The notes: generated by a model from the sequence alone, not told the origin. A stretch of 60,037 nucleotides of DNA from Candidatus Gastranaerophilales bacterium (GCA_944323265.1 CALURX010000009.1:1-60037); one strand, 5' to 3'; shown: positions 28,361-36,909, counted from the first letter of the stretch. A program made the numbers and translations.

Positions 28361-28394
28361 AAATAAATCCTAGATGTCCTAGGATTTATTTTTT
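28361..28394 (+). terminator. rho-independent terminator after rpoD
   Basis: A 13-bp perfect stem (AAATAAATCCTAG / CTAGGATTTATTT) with a 5-base loop, extended by further T. Confidence 0.9.
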
Positions 28395-28412
28395 ACAAAA
28401 CATTACATTTTG

Positions 28413-28441
28413 TTGGCATTTAAATATGTTTAAAATATAAT
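28413..28441 (+). promoter_or_regulatory. sigma-70 promoter of the 196-residue protein
   Basis: TTGGCA, a 17-base spacer and TATAAT, ending 32 bases before the ATG of the next gene. This is an almost consensus sigma-70 promoter. Confidence 0.8.
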
Positions 28442-28473
28442 AATTTCAGTAAACCTATGAGGGAGTATAAAAT

Positions 28474-29064
28474 ATGCCTAATAATGAAAGTGTAGGAAAA
28501 AAGATAGTTGAAGCTTTAAAAAAACAAGCTGAAAATATGGATATACAGGATGATCTCAATTACGAATCAACTCCGGTTACCAACCCTATGAATAATAGTG
28601 ATGATATTTTTTCATCATCTGATGACATATTTGCAGAACCTGTAAAACCTGCGAAAACAACTAATTTCTTTGATGATATTGAAGAAGAAAAAGACTCGTT
28701 TTTTGCAGAGCCAAAACCTGTACAAACTCCTGTTGTTGAAACAATGAGTGAAGCGTTTGAAATGCCTGCAAATATAACCGTGTTGAAAAAGCTTATTTCG
28801 CAGCTTCCAAGCGGTGTTTCAAGACACACTGGTGCACAAATTATCAAACAGACAATGGAAGCTCTTGGAATCTCAATGAAGAGTGTACTTCAAGATGCAC
28901 AGCAGGTTCAAGAAAATTTAAAAGTTTCTGCAAGAGAGTGTCAGGCATCAATTCAAGAATATAAAAAACAAATATTAACTCTTGAAAAACAATCACAAAG
29001 CTATCAAAAACAATACTCGGCTTTGAATGATTTGATAAGTTTATTTATACAAACAACAAAATAA
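28474..29064 (+). CDS. acidic protein with C-terminal coiled coil
   Basis: A 196-residue protein. The first 95 residues are acidic and low in complexity, with Asp-Asp-Ile-Phe repeats (DDIFSSSDDIFAEP) and Pro-Val stretches, probably disordered. Residues about 100-190 are helical: SQLPSGVSRHTGAQIIKQTM, then a Gln-rich coiled coil to the end. There is no TM or signal peptide. A consensus promoter, the SD GAGGG and a terminator make it a single-gene unit with likely strong expression. The architecture suits a cytoplasmic scaffold or division/segregation partner. I recognise no named family. Confidence 0.6.
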   Translation: MPNNESVGKKIVEALKKQAENMDIQDDLNYESTPVTNPMNNSDDIFSSSDDIFAEPVKPAKTTNFFDDIEEEKDSFFAEPKPVQTPVVETMSEAFEMPANITVLKKLISQLPSGVSRHTGAQIIKQTMEALGISMKSVLQDAQQVQENLKVSARECQASIQEYKKQILTLEKQSQSYQKQYSALNDLISLFIQTTK

Positions 29065-29066
29065 GT

Positions 29067-29104
29067 AAAAAAGGTCTCTGTATAAAAAGAGACCTTTTAT
29101 TTTG
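29067..29104 (+). terminator. rho-independent terminator
   Basis: Stem AAAAGGTCTCT/AGAGACCTTTT with an 8-base loop and a T-rich tail, beginning 2 bases after the stop codon. Confidence 0.88.
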
Positions 29105-29154
29105 ATTATAACTTATTAGACTTTACCCATTTAGGAAAGCGGTGCGGTTGCCTA

Positions 29155-29182
29155 ATGTAACTCAATAGGTATTGAGTTACAT
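29155..29182. promoter_or_regulatory. perfect 13-bp palindrome in the pseudopilin leader
   Basis: ATGTAACTCAATA, GG, then its exact reverse complement, ending 28 bases before the pseudopilin ATG. It may be an operator or an RNA hairpin. An adjacent pair CATTTAGG/CCTAATG (about 29129-29156) could form a second stem. No promoter match is obvious. Confidence 0.6.
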
Positions 29183-29210
29183 TTATGTTTATTCTCAAAA
29201 GGAGAGCTAT

Positions 29211-30866
29211 ATGAAAAAACGAGGATTTACTTTGGCAGAACTGCTGATTGTACTTGGAATAACAGGAGTTGTTGCGGCATTAATTCTTCCGGCTATCAAT
29301 GGTTTAATGCCGGATAAAACAAAGGTTATGTATTTAAGGGTATATGATGAATTAAGCAAGAATATAAAGCAGCTGGCTTCTGACTCTTCAATTTACCCGG
29401 TGTGCCTGGAATCCGGCTCTGAAAGTATTGGCTGTTCTGACCATCCGCTTTTGAATACAACAAAACCTATTAATAAAAGATTCGATGATTCAGATTATGA
29501 AGGGAATAAGAAGCTTTGTAAACTTCTTGCCTTTACAATGAATAGTGATAACGACAACTGCAGTGATGACAGTTATACCTTCTCATCATCCAGCTTTACT
29601 TCTGATTTTAATGCTAATAAATCATTTACAACGGCGAATGGTATGGAATGGTGGATTGTTCCCCAGACAAACACAGCAAGCGGCGGTACGGCATCTTATC
29701 AAACAGATATTTATGTAGATGTAGATGGGAAAAATACAAATAATTGTATTTACGATTCGACTTCTTGTAAAAAACCGGACAGATTTAAATTTATGATTGC
29801 AGCAGACGGAACACTTGTTCCTGCAGATCCCATGGGACTAATGTACATTAATACAAGAAAATCTTTTTTGAAAAACAAGAATCAAAAAGTCGGTGATGAT
29901 GTAGCAATAGCAACAGATTTGAATGGAGATTTAAAAACTTTTAATTACGAACCTTGTGTTGAAAGCCATGAGCCGGCAGGTCCGACTCCAGAGGAGGAAT
30001 GTATTGCCTCAGGCGGCATTTGGGACGCTGCAACTAATACTTGTGGAACTCCAGGTCCAACAGAGGAAGAAAAATGTATTGCATCCGGCGGTATTTGGGA
30101 TGCCGCAAGCGGTGTATGCAGAGAACCTGAACAGGAAGAACCGCAAGAACCAGAGTTTGATCCCAATAGTGTTCGAGTCACATTTACCCTTGTTCCTTTA
30201 AAAGGTACAATGGTGAGAGATATTAATACCTGGCAGCAACCTGAATCACCAGCAAGATTTGGGCTTTTTGGAAGAGTACAAATTAATAGAGCTATTGAAT
30301 ATAACATAAGATCCGGTATTTCTATAAGCAGCGGCAGTTCTACCTATTCTTATATATGTACGATACCAGCTGGTAAAACAGCTTGTGTTACAAAAGTTAT
30401 CAATCGTAATAAAATATATGCAAATGTTTATGGACGCTGGAGCATAGGTAGCGCCTTTGCAAGTATTAATGATTCCAGATATAAAGGCTCTTCTACCGTG
30501 ATTTCTAATATTACTACATACAATAAAGATGCTTATACAAGTGAATCAAGGTTTGATAGTGCAGGCGGGTATAGCTTTAGTACAAGAGAAAGTTACAAAG
30601 ACAGTACAAACTCCGGATATATACCGCCATCTGAAGCGGAAAGACTTGATTATTACAGGATTGGTGTGTTAAGCGGAGGATGCAAATCTCCTATTAATTA
30701 CAGCAATGAATTCATGTGTAAATCTTTATCTAATAATGGTAAAGAATGGTTCTTTAACGATGTCGACCCTAGCCTGCTTTCAGGAAAATCCTCTTTCCCA
30801 GATGGAGGTGGCAAATATGAAATTATAGAAGCGAACAAAGTACAACATCAGGAATATTACCAGTAA
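29211..30866 (+). CDS. type II/IV pseudopilin-like surface protein with Cys repeat
   Basis: A protein of 551 residues with a class I prepilin N-terminus: MKKRG before FTLAELLIVLGITGVVAAL, with Gly at -1, Phe at +1 and Glu at +5. It should be cleaved by prepilin peptidase and displayed on a pilus or type II-like machine. The body has many Ser/Tyr and paired Cys. Around residues 260-310 a motif ECIASGGIWDAATNTC is repeated twice in tandem, separated by Pro-rich linkers. The C-terminal 240 residues are unrecognised and probably the exposed head. I start at the ATG behind AAAGGAG rather than the TTG upstream. At 551 residues it is far larger than typical pilins (150-200). Confidence 0.8.
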   Translation: MKKRGFTLAELLIVLGITGVVAALILPAINGLMPDKTKVMYLRVYDELSKNIKQLASDSSIYPVCLESGSESIGCSDHPLLNTTKPINKRFDDSDYEGNKKLCKLLAFTMNSDNDNCSDDSYTFSSSSFTSDFNANKSFTTANGMEWWIVPQTNTASGGTASYQTDIYVDVDGKNTNNCIYDSTSCKKPDRFKFMIAADGTLVPADPMGLMYINTRKSFLKNKNQKVGDDVAIATDLNGDLKTFNYEPCVESHEPAGPTPEEECIASGGIWDAATNTCGTPGPTEEEKCIASGGIWDAASGVCREPEQEEPQEPEFDPNSVRVTFTLVPLKGTMVRDINTWQQPESPARFGLFGRVQINRAIEYNIRSGISISSGSSTYSYICTIPAGKTACVTKVINRNKIYANVYGRWSIGSAFASINDSRYKGSSTVISNITTYNKDAYTSESRFDSAGGYSFSTRESYKDSTNSGYIPPSEAERLDYYRIGVLSGGCKSPINYSNEFMCKSLSNNGKEWFFNDVDPSLLSGKSSFPDGGGKYEIIEANKVQHQEYYQ

Positions 30867-30873
30867 TATAATA

Positions 30874-30906
30874 AAATACCGCTCGCATAAAACGAGCGGT
30901 ATTTTT
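30874..30906 (+). terminator. rho-independent terminator after the pseudopilin gene
   Basis: A 12-bp stem AAATACCGCTCG/CGAGCGGTATTT with a 7-base loop, followed by T. Confidence 0.88.
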
Positions 30907-30964
30907 CTAATTTACCCTTGTATTTCCCACCTTTTTGAATTATTATTACTGAAAAGGAGATAGT

Positions 30965-31285
30965 ATGAGCGATTGTATTTTTTGCAAAATTATTAACGGT
31001 GATTTTAATACCGAATTTGTTTATGAAAACGAATATGCAGTTGTTTTTAAAGACATCAATCCGAAGGCAGATACACATTTACTTGTTGTTCCAAGGAAAC
31101 ATGTTGAATCTTTAAATGAATTGGATGATGAATTTTTATTAGGAAAACTTATGATGACTGTAAAAGAAGCCGCAAAAAATGTCGGACTTAAATCATACAG
31201 AACAGTAATTAACACAGGAAAAGAGGCTGGTCAGGAAGTATTCCACCTCCATATACACATATTAGCAGGGAGTATTAAATTATGA
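30965..31285 (+). CDS. HIT family nucleotide hydrolase
   Basis: A small HIT-domain protein (106 residues). It opens with DCIFCKIINGD and has INPKADTHLLVVPRKHV. The histidine triad HLHIHIL near residue 97 contains the catalytic His. The family splits nucleoside phosphoramidates and similar conjugates. AAAGGAG precedes the ATG, and it overlaps speE by four bases (ATGA). It may clear nucleotide by-products, but this is family knowledge, not visible here. Confidence 0.9.
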   Translation: MSDCIFCKIINGDFNTEFVYENEYAVVFKDINPKADTHLLVVPRKHVESLNELDDEFLLGKLMMTVKEAAKNVGLKSYRTVINTGKEAGQEVFHLHIHILAGSIKL

Positions 31286-32118
31286 GTGAATTTTATAAAG
31301 AAATAACACCGGCAGGTTTTGGTATTGCAATAAAACAAAAAGAAGTTTTATTTTCCAAGCAGTCCCCATTTCAGAAAGTTGAGATTATTGATACAAACTC
31401 TACTCTGGGAAAAATCTTAACATTAGACGATTTAATGATGACAACAGAAGGCGATGAATTTCATTACCACGAAATGATTGCACACATTCCTATGATGCAC
31501 CATAAAGCCCCAAAGACCGTGCTTGTAATCGGCGGCGGTGACGGCGGAACCGTAAGAGAAGTTTTAAAACATGATACCGTGGAAAAAGTTGTTCTCTGCG
31601 AAATTGACGGAATGGTTATAGAAGCTTGCAAGAAATATCTGCCGACGATTTCGTGCGAACTTGATAACCCAAAATGCGAAATTCTTGTGGAAGATGCTAT
31701 AGAATACATTAAGGGTAAAGAAAAAATGTTTGATATTGTTCTTATAGATTCTACTGATCCTATGGGACCAGGTGAAGGATTATTTACAGAAGAATTTTAC
31801 ACAAACGTAAAAAAATCTTTGAAAGAAGGCGGCATTATGTGCGCTCAATCTGAATCACCATTTGTTAACAAAGAAGAAATTCAAAAAATGTACAAATTAT
31901 TAAAAAAAGTATTTCCGATTTGTTCAACATTCACATCAAATATTCCGACGTATCCGGGCGGCTATTGGGCTTGGGCTTTCTGTTCAGAAACAGTTAAACC
32001 GCTTTCTTACTGGGATGAAAGAAGGGGGGAAGCGATTACAAAAACCTGCAAGATTTATAACAAAGAATATCATAATGCAAGGTTTGCGCTTCCTAATTAC
32101 TTAAAAGAATTATTATAG
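31282..32118 (+). CDS. speE: spermidine synthase
   Basis: Aminopropyltransferase of 278 residues that transfers aminopropyl from decarboxylated SAM to putrescine, releasing methylthioadenosine (MTA). Motifs are the SAM site VLVIGGGDGGTVREVLKH, the catalytic Asp in DSTDPMGPGEGLF and QSESPF, and YPGGYWAWAF near the C-terminus. It is coupled to the HIT gene upstream and faces the class II aldolase gene across a shared terminator. MTA is the feedstock of the pathway that uses MtnA at 7.5 kb. Confidence 0.93.
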   Translation: MSEFYKEITPAGFGIAIKQKEVLFSKQSPFQKVEIIDTNSTLGKILTLDDLMMTTEGDEFHYHEMIAHIPMMHHKAPKTVLVIGGGDGGTVREVLKHDTVEKVVLCEIDGMVIEACKKYLPTISCELDNPKCEILVEDAIEYIKGKEKMFDIVLIDSTDPMGPGEGLFTEEFYTNVKKSLKEGGIMCAQSESPFVNKEEIQKMYKLLKKVFPICSTFTSNIPTYPGGYWAWAFCSETVKPLSYWDERRGEAITKTCKIYNKEYHNARFALPNYLKELL

Positions 32119-32120
32119 TA

Positions 32121-32153
32121 AAAAAAACGGATTCAAATTGAATCCGTTTTTTT
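32121..32153. terminator. bidirectional terminator between speE and the aldolase
   Basis: A near-perfect palindrome AAAAAAACGGATTC with GAATCCGTTTTTTT and a 5-base loop. It has T runs on both strands and so serves both convergent genes. Confidence 0.88.
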
Positions 32154-32778
32154 ATTGCCTTAAACTAAAAATTTCTTTTGCCTGATTTTCATCAAGAATT
32201 TTTGCTCCGCCTAAAATTTGTGTATTTAAAACAACCTGCGCATACGATTCAGCAAGCTCAAGCTTCATATACGCATCCTCTATTGTTTTTGAGGCAACAA
32301 CAAATCCATGGTTTGCCATAAGCACAGCATCATATTCATCAAAAAATTTAACCGTATTTTCAACAAGCTGCATTGTAGAAGGAAGCGCATAGTCTGCCAG
32401 AGGAATTCCTCCAAAGTAGAAAACATTTTCTGCCATAACAGGCAGCATTAAGTCCTTTCCAGATGATGCGAAACTGCTTAAATACGGTGCGTGAACATGA
32501 ATTATATAGTTAAATTCAGGTCTTTTTTTATAAATTTCTATGTGTAAAAATTTCTCGCTGGAAGGTTTTTTGCCTTTTTCTACAGAATTCCCATTGAAAT
32601 CCGTAAACACTATATTAGAAGGCTTTAAATAACCGTTTGAAGAACCGGAGGTTGTAATCAGCATTCCATCTTTATATCTGGCTGAAATATTGCCGGAATA
32701 GCCAGGTGTGTAATTCTTTTCATCACACATTCTGCCATATTTAATAATTTTTTTTGTTAATTTATATCTAGAGAACAT
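32152..32778 (-). CDS. class II aldolase/adducin family protein
   Basis: Zinc-dependent aldolase-fold protein of 208 residues. It has GNIS, TTSGSSNGY (phosphate loop), the catalytic Glu in SSEKFLH, and zinc ligands in HVHAP and ANHG. Possible functions are MtnB (methylthioribulose-1-phosphate dehydratase), the Ald2 aldolase of the DHAP shunt, or a fuculose-1-phosphate-type aldolase. It faces speE, whose by-product MTA feeds MtnA, so an MTA or 5-deoxyadenosine role is attractive. It also overlaps the LptD-like gene by 11 bases, so co-transcription comes from that side. The exact substrate is not readable. Confidence 0.8.
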   Translation of the reverse strand: MFSRYKLTKKIIKYGRMCDEKNYTPGYSGNISARYKDGMLITTSGSSNGYLKPSNIVFTDFNGNSVEKGKKPSSEKFLHIEIYKKRPEFNYIIHVHAPYLSSFASSGKDLMLPVMAENVFYFGGIPLADYALPSTMQLVENTVKFFDEYDAVLMANHGFVVASKTIEDAYMKLELAESYAQVVLNTQILGGAKILDENQAKEIFSLRQ

Positions 32779-34954
32779 CTTCCACCGTTTTAATTTCTTC
32801 TACAACAGCTCGCTGCAGAACCGGAGCTTTGTTGGAGTTTTGGAAGTTATTTTCTTCTTCCTCTGCATCAACAAGCTTTGCCTTTTTCTCAGGCTTTTTA
32901 TCCTGTTTAATCTCTAACCTGTCATAGTCAACCTGTGTACCTTTTGCATCCATCATAACTTCAACAGTAAAGAAAGTATTTTCTCTTATGAAGTCATAAC
33001 CAATATTAAATTTGATATCATCAGGACCAATTGATACATAGAAAGAGTTTTCCTGAAACGGCTGACCGTTGGGAGAGTCTCCAGACAAGTTAATAGAGCC
33101 GAACCACGATGCTGTTAAATATCTGCAGATTCTTAAGTATTCTCTAATATAGAAGTTTGATTTACCATATCTGTATGCGTCAAATACCGGAATTGGAGAA
33201 TTATCATCGTAAACTGATTGGAAGTATCCTATATCCTGCATCCAACGTTTATACTGGGTGTGCATTCTCGGACCGATTCTTCCGATTACCTGAGTGTTCC
33301 CTGTTCCATAAATTGATGCTGCAAGTTGTGAGGATACATCGATACTAAACGCAGTCTGTTTTTCTATATTCTTATAATTAAAGATATTCTGGTCTGCCTG
33401 CGCCATATATCTGAAACGCATTGTTCCAATCTGGTCGCCTCTTAATGCACCAAAGTTTTTATCTTCATCTATATCATGGTAATAACCCATATCAAACCTG
33501 TGAGCAAATTGAGAAACATGGCCTTTCAACAGGAAGTTATCATCCATATAACCTTTCTCATAAACAAGGTCTACACCGTACTTAGGACGACGTCTTCCCA
33601 AAAACCATTCATTCATATAGTCATTCATACCGTATTGCAGGTATAAGTTATCATCAAGCTTTTGTTTACCTCTGATAAGGAATAAGCTCTCTGCTGAGCC
33701 GTAAGCAACCTGAGTTTTGTTTGTTGCGCTGCTGAAACGTCCAATACCGCCGACGCCAATACCGTGGTTATAATTTAATATTGGTATAGCTTTTAAAACA
33801 GAACCTTTTGGCAGTTCAAATACAAATCCGGGACCTATATACATACCCAGCCCCCTAAAAGAACCCAGTTCCCAGGAGTTTGTTTCGGCAAATTCATTAT
33901 TCTTATTTGTATAAACCTTTAAGCCGGGTATTTTTATAATTTTTCGTTTGCCTTTAAACACTGTCGCATGTTTGATAGCAAGGACTTCCAAATCACCTTT
34001 CTGGGTGATTTTCATATCCTTAACCTTAACCCTTATCAGCCCTTTTTCCATATCACTTGTCATAGTCTGATCTTTGGGAACAATCATCTGTGAAATATTT
34101 GGACCGGCATTAGCCGAGCGAAAATTGACGGGAAAAGACTCGTCAACTTTTATAAAACCATTCTCTTGTACTATTTTATCGCCATACACATAACCTTTTT
34201 TAGCCTTAATTTCAATGGTTGCAGTCTGAGTAAGAGGATTTTCGATAAGTGCATTTTCTTCGTTCATATCAACGAAAATATAATCCCCTGTAATTGTCTG
34301 ACCATTTTTTAATATGCGAACATTACCTTCAGCCTTGATTGTATTATTCATGCGATCATAGGTTATTACATCAGCTTTAACAACAGTACCTTGCTTTACA
34401 AATTCTACGCTTACATCTCCGGTTGCTTTGATACAATAGGTTTCTGTATCATAATCCATATTTTCGCAGTCTAAGATTATATTGTCAGTATTTTCTTGTT
34501 CTTCAACTTTCTGTTTCTTGGATTTCCTGTTCCAAAAATGTTTTGATTTCTTTTGTTCTGCAACAGATTCTTCATCAGCTTCAAACCCATCTGGCATCAT
34601 CTCTTCATCAAAATGTTCTTCCAACTCTTTTGAGGCAAACTCCGAGGTTTCTGCTCCTGCCGCATATATATCATCTTCCTGGGGTGCAACAGGTGCCAGC
34701 TGTAACTTTTTATCAGAACGTTCTTTCATTTTATTTTTTAATAAGACACGCATCTGTTTGACAGGAGGCATTGTTTTGTCACCGGAACTTTTATTAGCTT
34801 TTTGCTGCTTATTTTCTTCCTCAAGCTTAAATGCCGGCGGTGTAAAAAAAGCATCTCCTGTAAAATCCGCAGGGTCAACAAAAGAATACTCTGCAAACGC
34901 AGCGTTTGCCAGAACCAATGTTGTTATAAATAATGATAATAATTTCTTTTTCAA
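32768..34954 (-). CDS. LptD/OstA-like outer-membrane assembly protein
   Basis: A 728-residue protein with a signal peptide (KKKLLSLFITTLVLANAAFA). An acidic and Lys-rich low-complexity region (residues 30-155) follows, then an OstA/LptA-like beta-jellyroll domain (about 160-300) with VKADVITYDRMNNTIKAEGNV. The C-terminal two thirds are rich in alternating Tyr/Phe/Gly and Asn, as in a beta-barrel (for example YGMNDYMNEWFLGRRRP). This is the plan of an LptD homologue that inserts lipopolysaccharide or another glycolipid in the outer membrane. The start is TTG behind AGGAAAA. It is good evidence for a diderm cell. The tail beyond the barrel is charged and unusual. Confidence 0.78.
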   Translation of the reverse strand: MKKKLLSLFITTLVLANAAFAEYSFVDPADFTGDAFFTPPAFKLEEENKQQKANKSSGDKTMPPVKQMRVLLKNKMKERSDKKLQLAPVAPQEDDIYAAGAETSEFASKELEEHFDEEMMPDGFEADEESVAEQKKSKHFWNRKSKKQKVEEQENTDNIILDCENMDYDTETYCIKATGDVSVEFVKQGTVVKADVITYDRMNNTIKAEGNVRILKNGQTITGDYIFVDMNEENALIENPLTQTATIEIKAKKGYVYGDKIVQENGFIKVDESFPVNFRSANAGPNISQMIVPKDQTMTSDMEKGLIRVKVKDMKITQKGDLEVLAIKHATVFKGKRKIIKIPGLKVYTNKNNEFAETNSWELGSFRGLGMYIGPGFVFELPKGSVLKAIPILNYNHGIGVGGIGRFSSATNKTQVAYGSAESLFLIRGKQKLDDNLYLQYGMNDYMNEWFLGRRRPKYGVDLVYEKGYMDDNFLLKGHVSQFAHRFDMGYYHDIDEDKNFGALRGDQIGTMRFRYMAQADQNIFNYKNIEKQTAFSIDVSSQLAASIYGTGNTQVIGRIGPRMHTQYKRWMQDIGYFQSVYDDNSPIPVFDAYRYGKSNFYIREYLRICRYLTASWFGSINLSGDSPNGQPFQENSFYVSIGPDDIKFNIGYDFIRENTFFTVEVMMDAKGTQVDYDRLEIKQDKKPEKKAKLVDAEEEENNFQNSNKAPVLQRAVVEEIKTVEDVL

Positions 34955-34966
34955 TTTTTTTTCCTA

Positions 34967-36088
34967 CTATATATAATTCAACGGATTATTAGGTTGCCCA
35001 TTAACTCTTACCTCAAAGTGACAATGCGGTCCTGTACTATATCCGGTTGTACCTTCGTATCCAAGCACCTGCCCCTTTGTAACTCGCTGCCCATTAGAAA
35101 CCTTTATGGAATTCATATGAGCATAAAGTGTCGTTATCGGTTTACCGTTAACTATACCGTGCTCTAGTATAACTACTTTACCATAACCGCCATACCAGCC
35201 GGAGTATATAACTTTACCTGAATTTGAAGCTCTGATAGCACCGAGATTCGGGCCGCCTATATCAACTCCTGAGTGGAATGATTTTGTATTAAATATAGGG
35301 TGAGTTCTCCAACCGAACGGAGATGTTATACGGCCTTGTATTGGTTTTATAAATCCTGAGGCAACCTGTACGTCAGAATCTTTTACAGTTTTGTTGATAT
35401 ATGAACCGATACTTGCAGATTGTTTCGCAAGTTCTTTTTCAGCCCTCTGGTAAGCTACACGATCGGTTCTTAGCTTATTAATCATACTTTCATTTTTTGC
35501 AATTGCTCTTTGTATATAATTCTGCTGAGAATTAATAGAAGCTACAGAACGCTCAAGATTACGTTTTCTGGCCTCAATATTGTATTTGAGCATCGCTATT
35601 TCTTGTGCCTTTTTCTTTGCCTGGCTCATTCGTTCATAATCGTCTTTAAGTATAATTTTTTGGAAATATACCCTATCGACAAGCATGTTTATGTCTTCAG
35701 ATGTGAGCAATAGTTCAAAGAAGGCTTTCCTTTGAGTTTTGAAAACTTTTCTAATGTGACCGGCAAGAACATTGTTCAAGTTATTATATTCAGCAGCGGC
35801 TTTGTCCAGTTGCGCCTGCATTCCGTTCAGTTCTCTTTGCGCACTAATAATTTCACTTTTAGATTGCTGCAGGTTATTAGTCGCATTTTCCAGCTTTTGT
35901 TGGTTTTTATATAGCTTATTTGTTTCAAGACTTTCCAGCCAGCGAAGGTGGTTGATTTTTTCTCTGGTCTTGCGTTTTTGGGCTTCGATATCTTGTGCAA
36001 AAATACTACAACACGCAATTGTGTTGAAGATAAAAGCAAAAGATATTAAAGCTGTTATTATTTTGGTCCCTTTTGCAGTTGTTGCCAC
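34967..36088 (-). CDS. EnvC/NlpD-like M23 peptidase with coiled coil
   Basis: A secreted murein hydrolase or amidase activator. An N-terminal hydrophobic signal (ITALISFAFIFNTIACCSIFAQ) leads to a long coiled coil (about residues 30-240) and then a LytM/M23 domain. The domain has SPFGWRTHPIF, HSGVDIGG, TLYAHM and GYSTGPHCHFEVRVNG, so the His and Asp zinc ligands and the HxH pair are all present. It is therefore likely active, unlike EnvC. I prefer the GTG start at 36088 because GGGGG lies six bases upstream. A TTG at 36112, overlapping the small upstream gene, is the alternative. It probably acts in septal peptidoglycan splitting. Confidence 0.88.
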   Translation of the reverse strand: MATTAKGTKIITALISFAFIFNTIACCSIFAQDIEAQKRKTREKINHLRWLESLETNKLYKNQQKLENATNNLQQSKSEIISAQRELNGMQAQLDKAAAEYNNLNNVLAGHIRKVFKTQRKAFFELLLTSEDINMLVDRVYFQKIILKDDYERMSQAKKKAQEIAMLKYNIEARKRNLERSVASINSQQNYIQRAIAKNESMINKLRTDRVAYQRAEKELAKQSASIGSYINKTVKDSDVQVASGFIKPIQGRITSPFGWRTHPIFNTKSFHSGVDIGGPNLGAIRASNSGKVIYSGWYGGYGKVVILEHGIVNGKPITTLYAHMNSIKVSNGQRVTKGQVLGYEGTTGYSTGPHCHFEVRVNGQPNNPLNYI

Positions 36089-36101
36089 TATGCCCCCGCG
36101 T

Positions 36102-36215
36102 TTATTTTCCAAGACTAGGAAGTATTAACAGCAAGCTTAGACCAAATGTCCAGATAATAAAAGATACGGCAATCAAACCAACTATCAACTTTTTATGCTG
36201 TCTAAAAAAATCCAT
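36102..36215 (-). CDS. 37-residue single-TM protein
   Basis: Small open frame too short for most callers, with AAGAGGTGGAA before its ATG. It starts with the basic segment MDFFRQHKKL, has one TM helix (LIVGLIAVSFIIWTFGLSLL) and ends with a short tail. It lies 13 bases before the GTG start of the M23 gene on the same strand. It may be a membrane anchor or regulator for that protein, but this is inferred from position only. Confidence 0.55.
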   Translation of the reverse strand: MDFFRQHKKLIVGLIAVSFIIWTFGLSLLLILPSLGK

Positions 36216-36309
36216 TTCCACCTCTTAATCTATACTATATATCATAGTACAAAAAAAGCTTTTAAGCAATTTGTTACAATCATCTTTATGGGGGAAATAT
36301 GTAACTTAT

Positions 36310-36549
36310 AAAATTGTCGTAGGGGGACTGTCTTGGATTTGCTCCACGCTCGGAAAGTTTCGCATTAGCGGCGCTGCCGCTGTATGCTCAATTTCCTCGC
36401 TATCCGGACTAACTTCGTGTCGTCCGTACGCAAATCCGCTTGAACCATTTGAAGGCTCTGCCTTGGGGTGCTGCATCCTCATACTGACAATAAAAAAGAG
36501 CCCATAAAGGACTCTTCTTTATTGTCGTAGGGGGGACTTGAACCCCCAA
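36310..36549. repeat. left copy of the 240-bp direct repeat (attL region)
   Basis: Matches 42058-42298 with one single-base length difference in a G run. It contains a tRNA-Leu 3'-end-like sequence at each end (GTCGTAGGGGGACT at 36315 and TGTCGTAGGGGGGACTTGAACCCCC at 36523). The terminator hairpin that serves the tRNA in the right copy is also present here (AAGAGCCC...GGACTCTT). The final 27 bases equal the tRNA-Leu 3' end, but the rest of the tRNA is missing. Confidence 0.85.
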
Positions 36550-36625
36550 TATTGCCGTTAAGTACCGTAATATTGGGACTATTTCACCCCGTTTCAGAAA
36601 CATTATACCCCATTCGGAATGAATT

Positions 36626-36649
36626 GCAAGTACATAATAAGTACATAGT
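36626..36649. other. left integrase arm-like site pair
   Basis: Two AAGTACATA repeats in GCAAGTACATAAT-AAGTACATAGT. The same 24 bases, with one inserted C, occur at 42001-42025 beside the other end of the element. This matches what is expected for arm-type sites of a tyrosine recombinase. Confidence 0.6.
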
Positions 36650-36739
36650 TTTGCATTGGATAGATGATAGTTAATAACTAATACTTTTGACTAACTTTCA
36701 ATCTATATTTGACCTTGAAACCATTTTATTTTTATAAGC

Positions 36740-36863
36740 AATTCTACATTAGAATAAATAGATTTAAGGAATAAGTAGAATAAAGAATTAATAGAATTAT
36801 TTATAACAAATTAAAATAAATAGAACTAATAATATATCAAAATAATTCTATTATTTCGTTATT
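36740..36863. repeat. AT-rich iteron-like tract
   Basis: About 120 bases of nearly pure A/T with at least five copies of a TAGAAT/AATAGAA-like motif in both orientations. It sits directly upstream of a dyad and of the element's largest gene. The arrangement resembles a plasmid replication origin, but no replication protein family was recognised. Confidence 0.4.
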
Positions 36864-36883
36864 CTTAGATACTTGTATCTAAG
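36864..36883. promoter_or_regulatory. perfect dyad CTTAGATAC-TT-GTATCTAAG
   Basis: A 9-bp perfect inverted repeat with a 2-base centre, at the edge of the AT-rich tract. It could be an operator or an origin-binding site for the 447-residue protein. Confidence 0.5.
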
Positions 36884-36909
36884 ATGAAAAAGGAGAAGGG
36901 AGTTTGTTG

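Noticed and set aside
29100-29210. c-di-GMP riboswitch before the pseudopilin
   Set aside because: The position is attractive, but conserved GEMM sequences are absent; only simple hairpins are seen.
36523-36596. Second tRNA-like gene at the left end
   Set aside because: The 3' end and T-arm match tRNA-Leu, but the 5' half cannot form an acceptor or D-arm; it is an attachment-site remnant.
36271-36603. Open frames within the left direct repeat (78 and 64 codons)
   Set aside because: They lie in repeat and tRNA-like sequence, have no SD, and recur in the right copy only because the repeat does.
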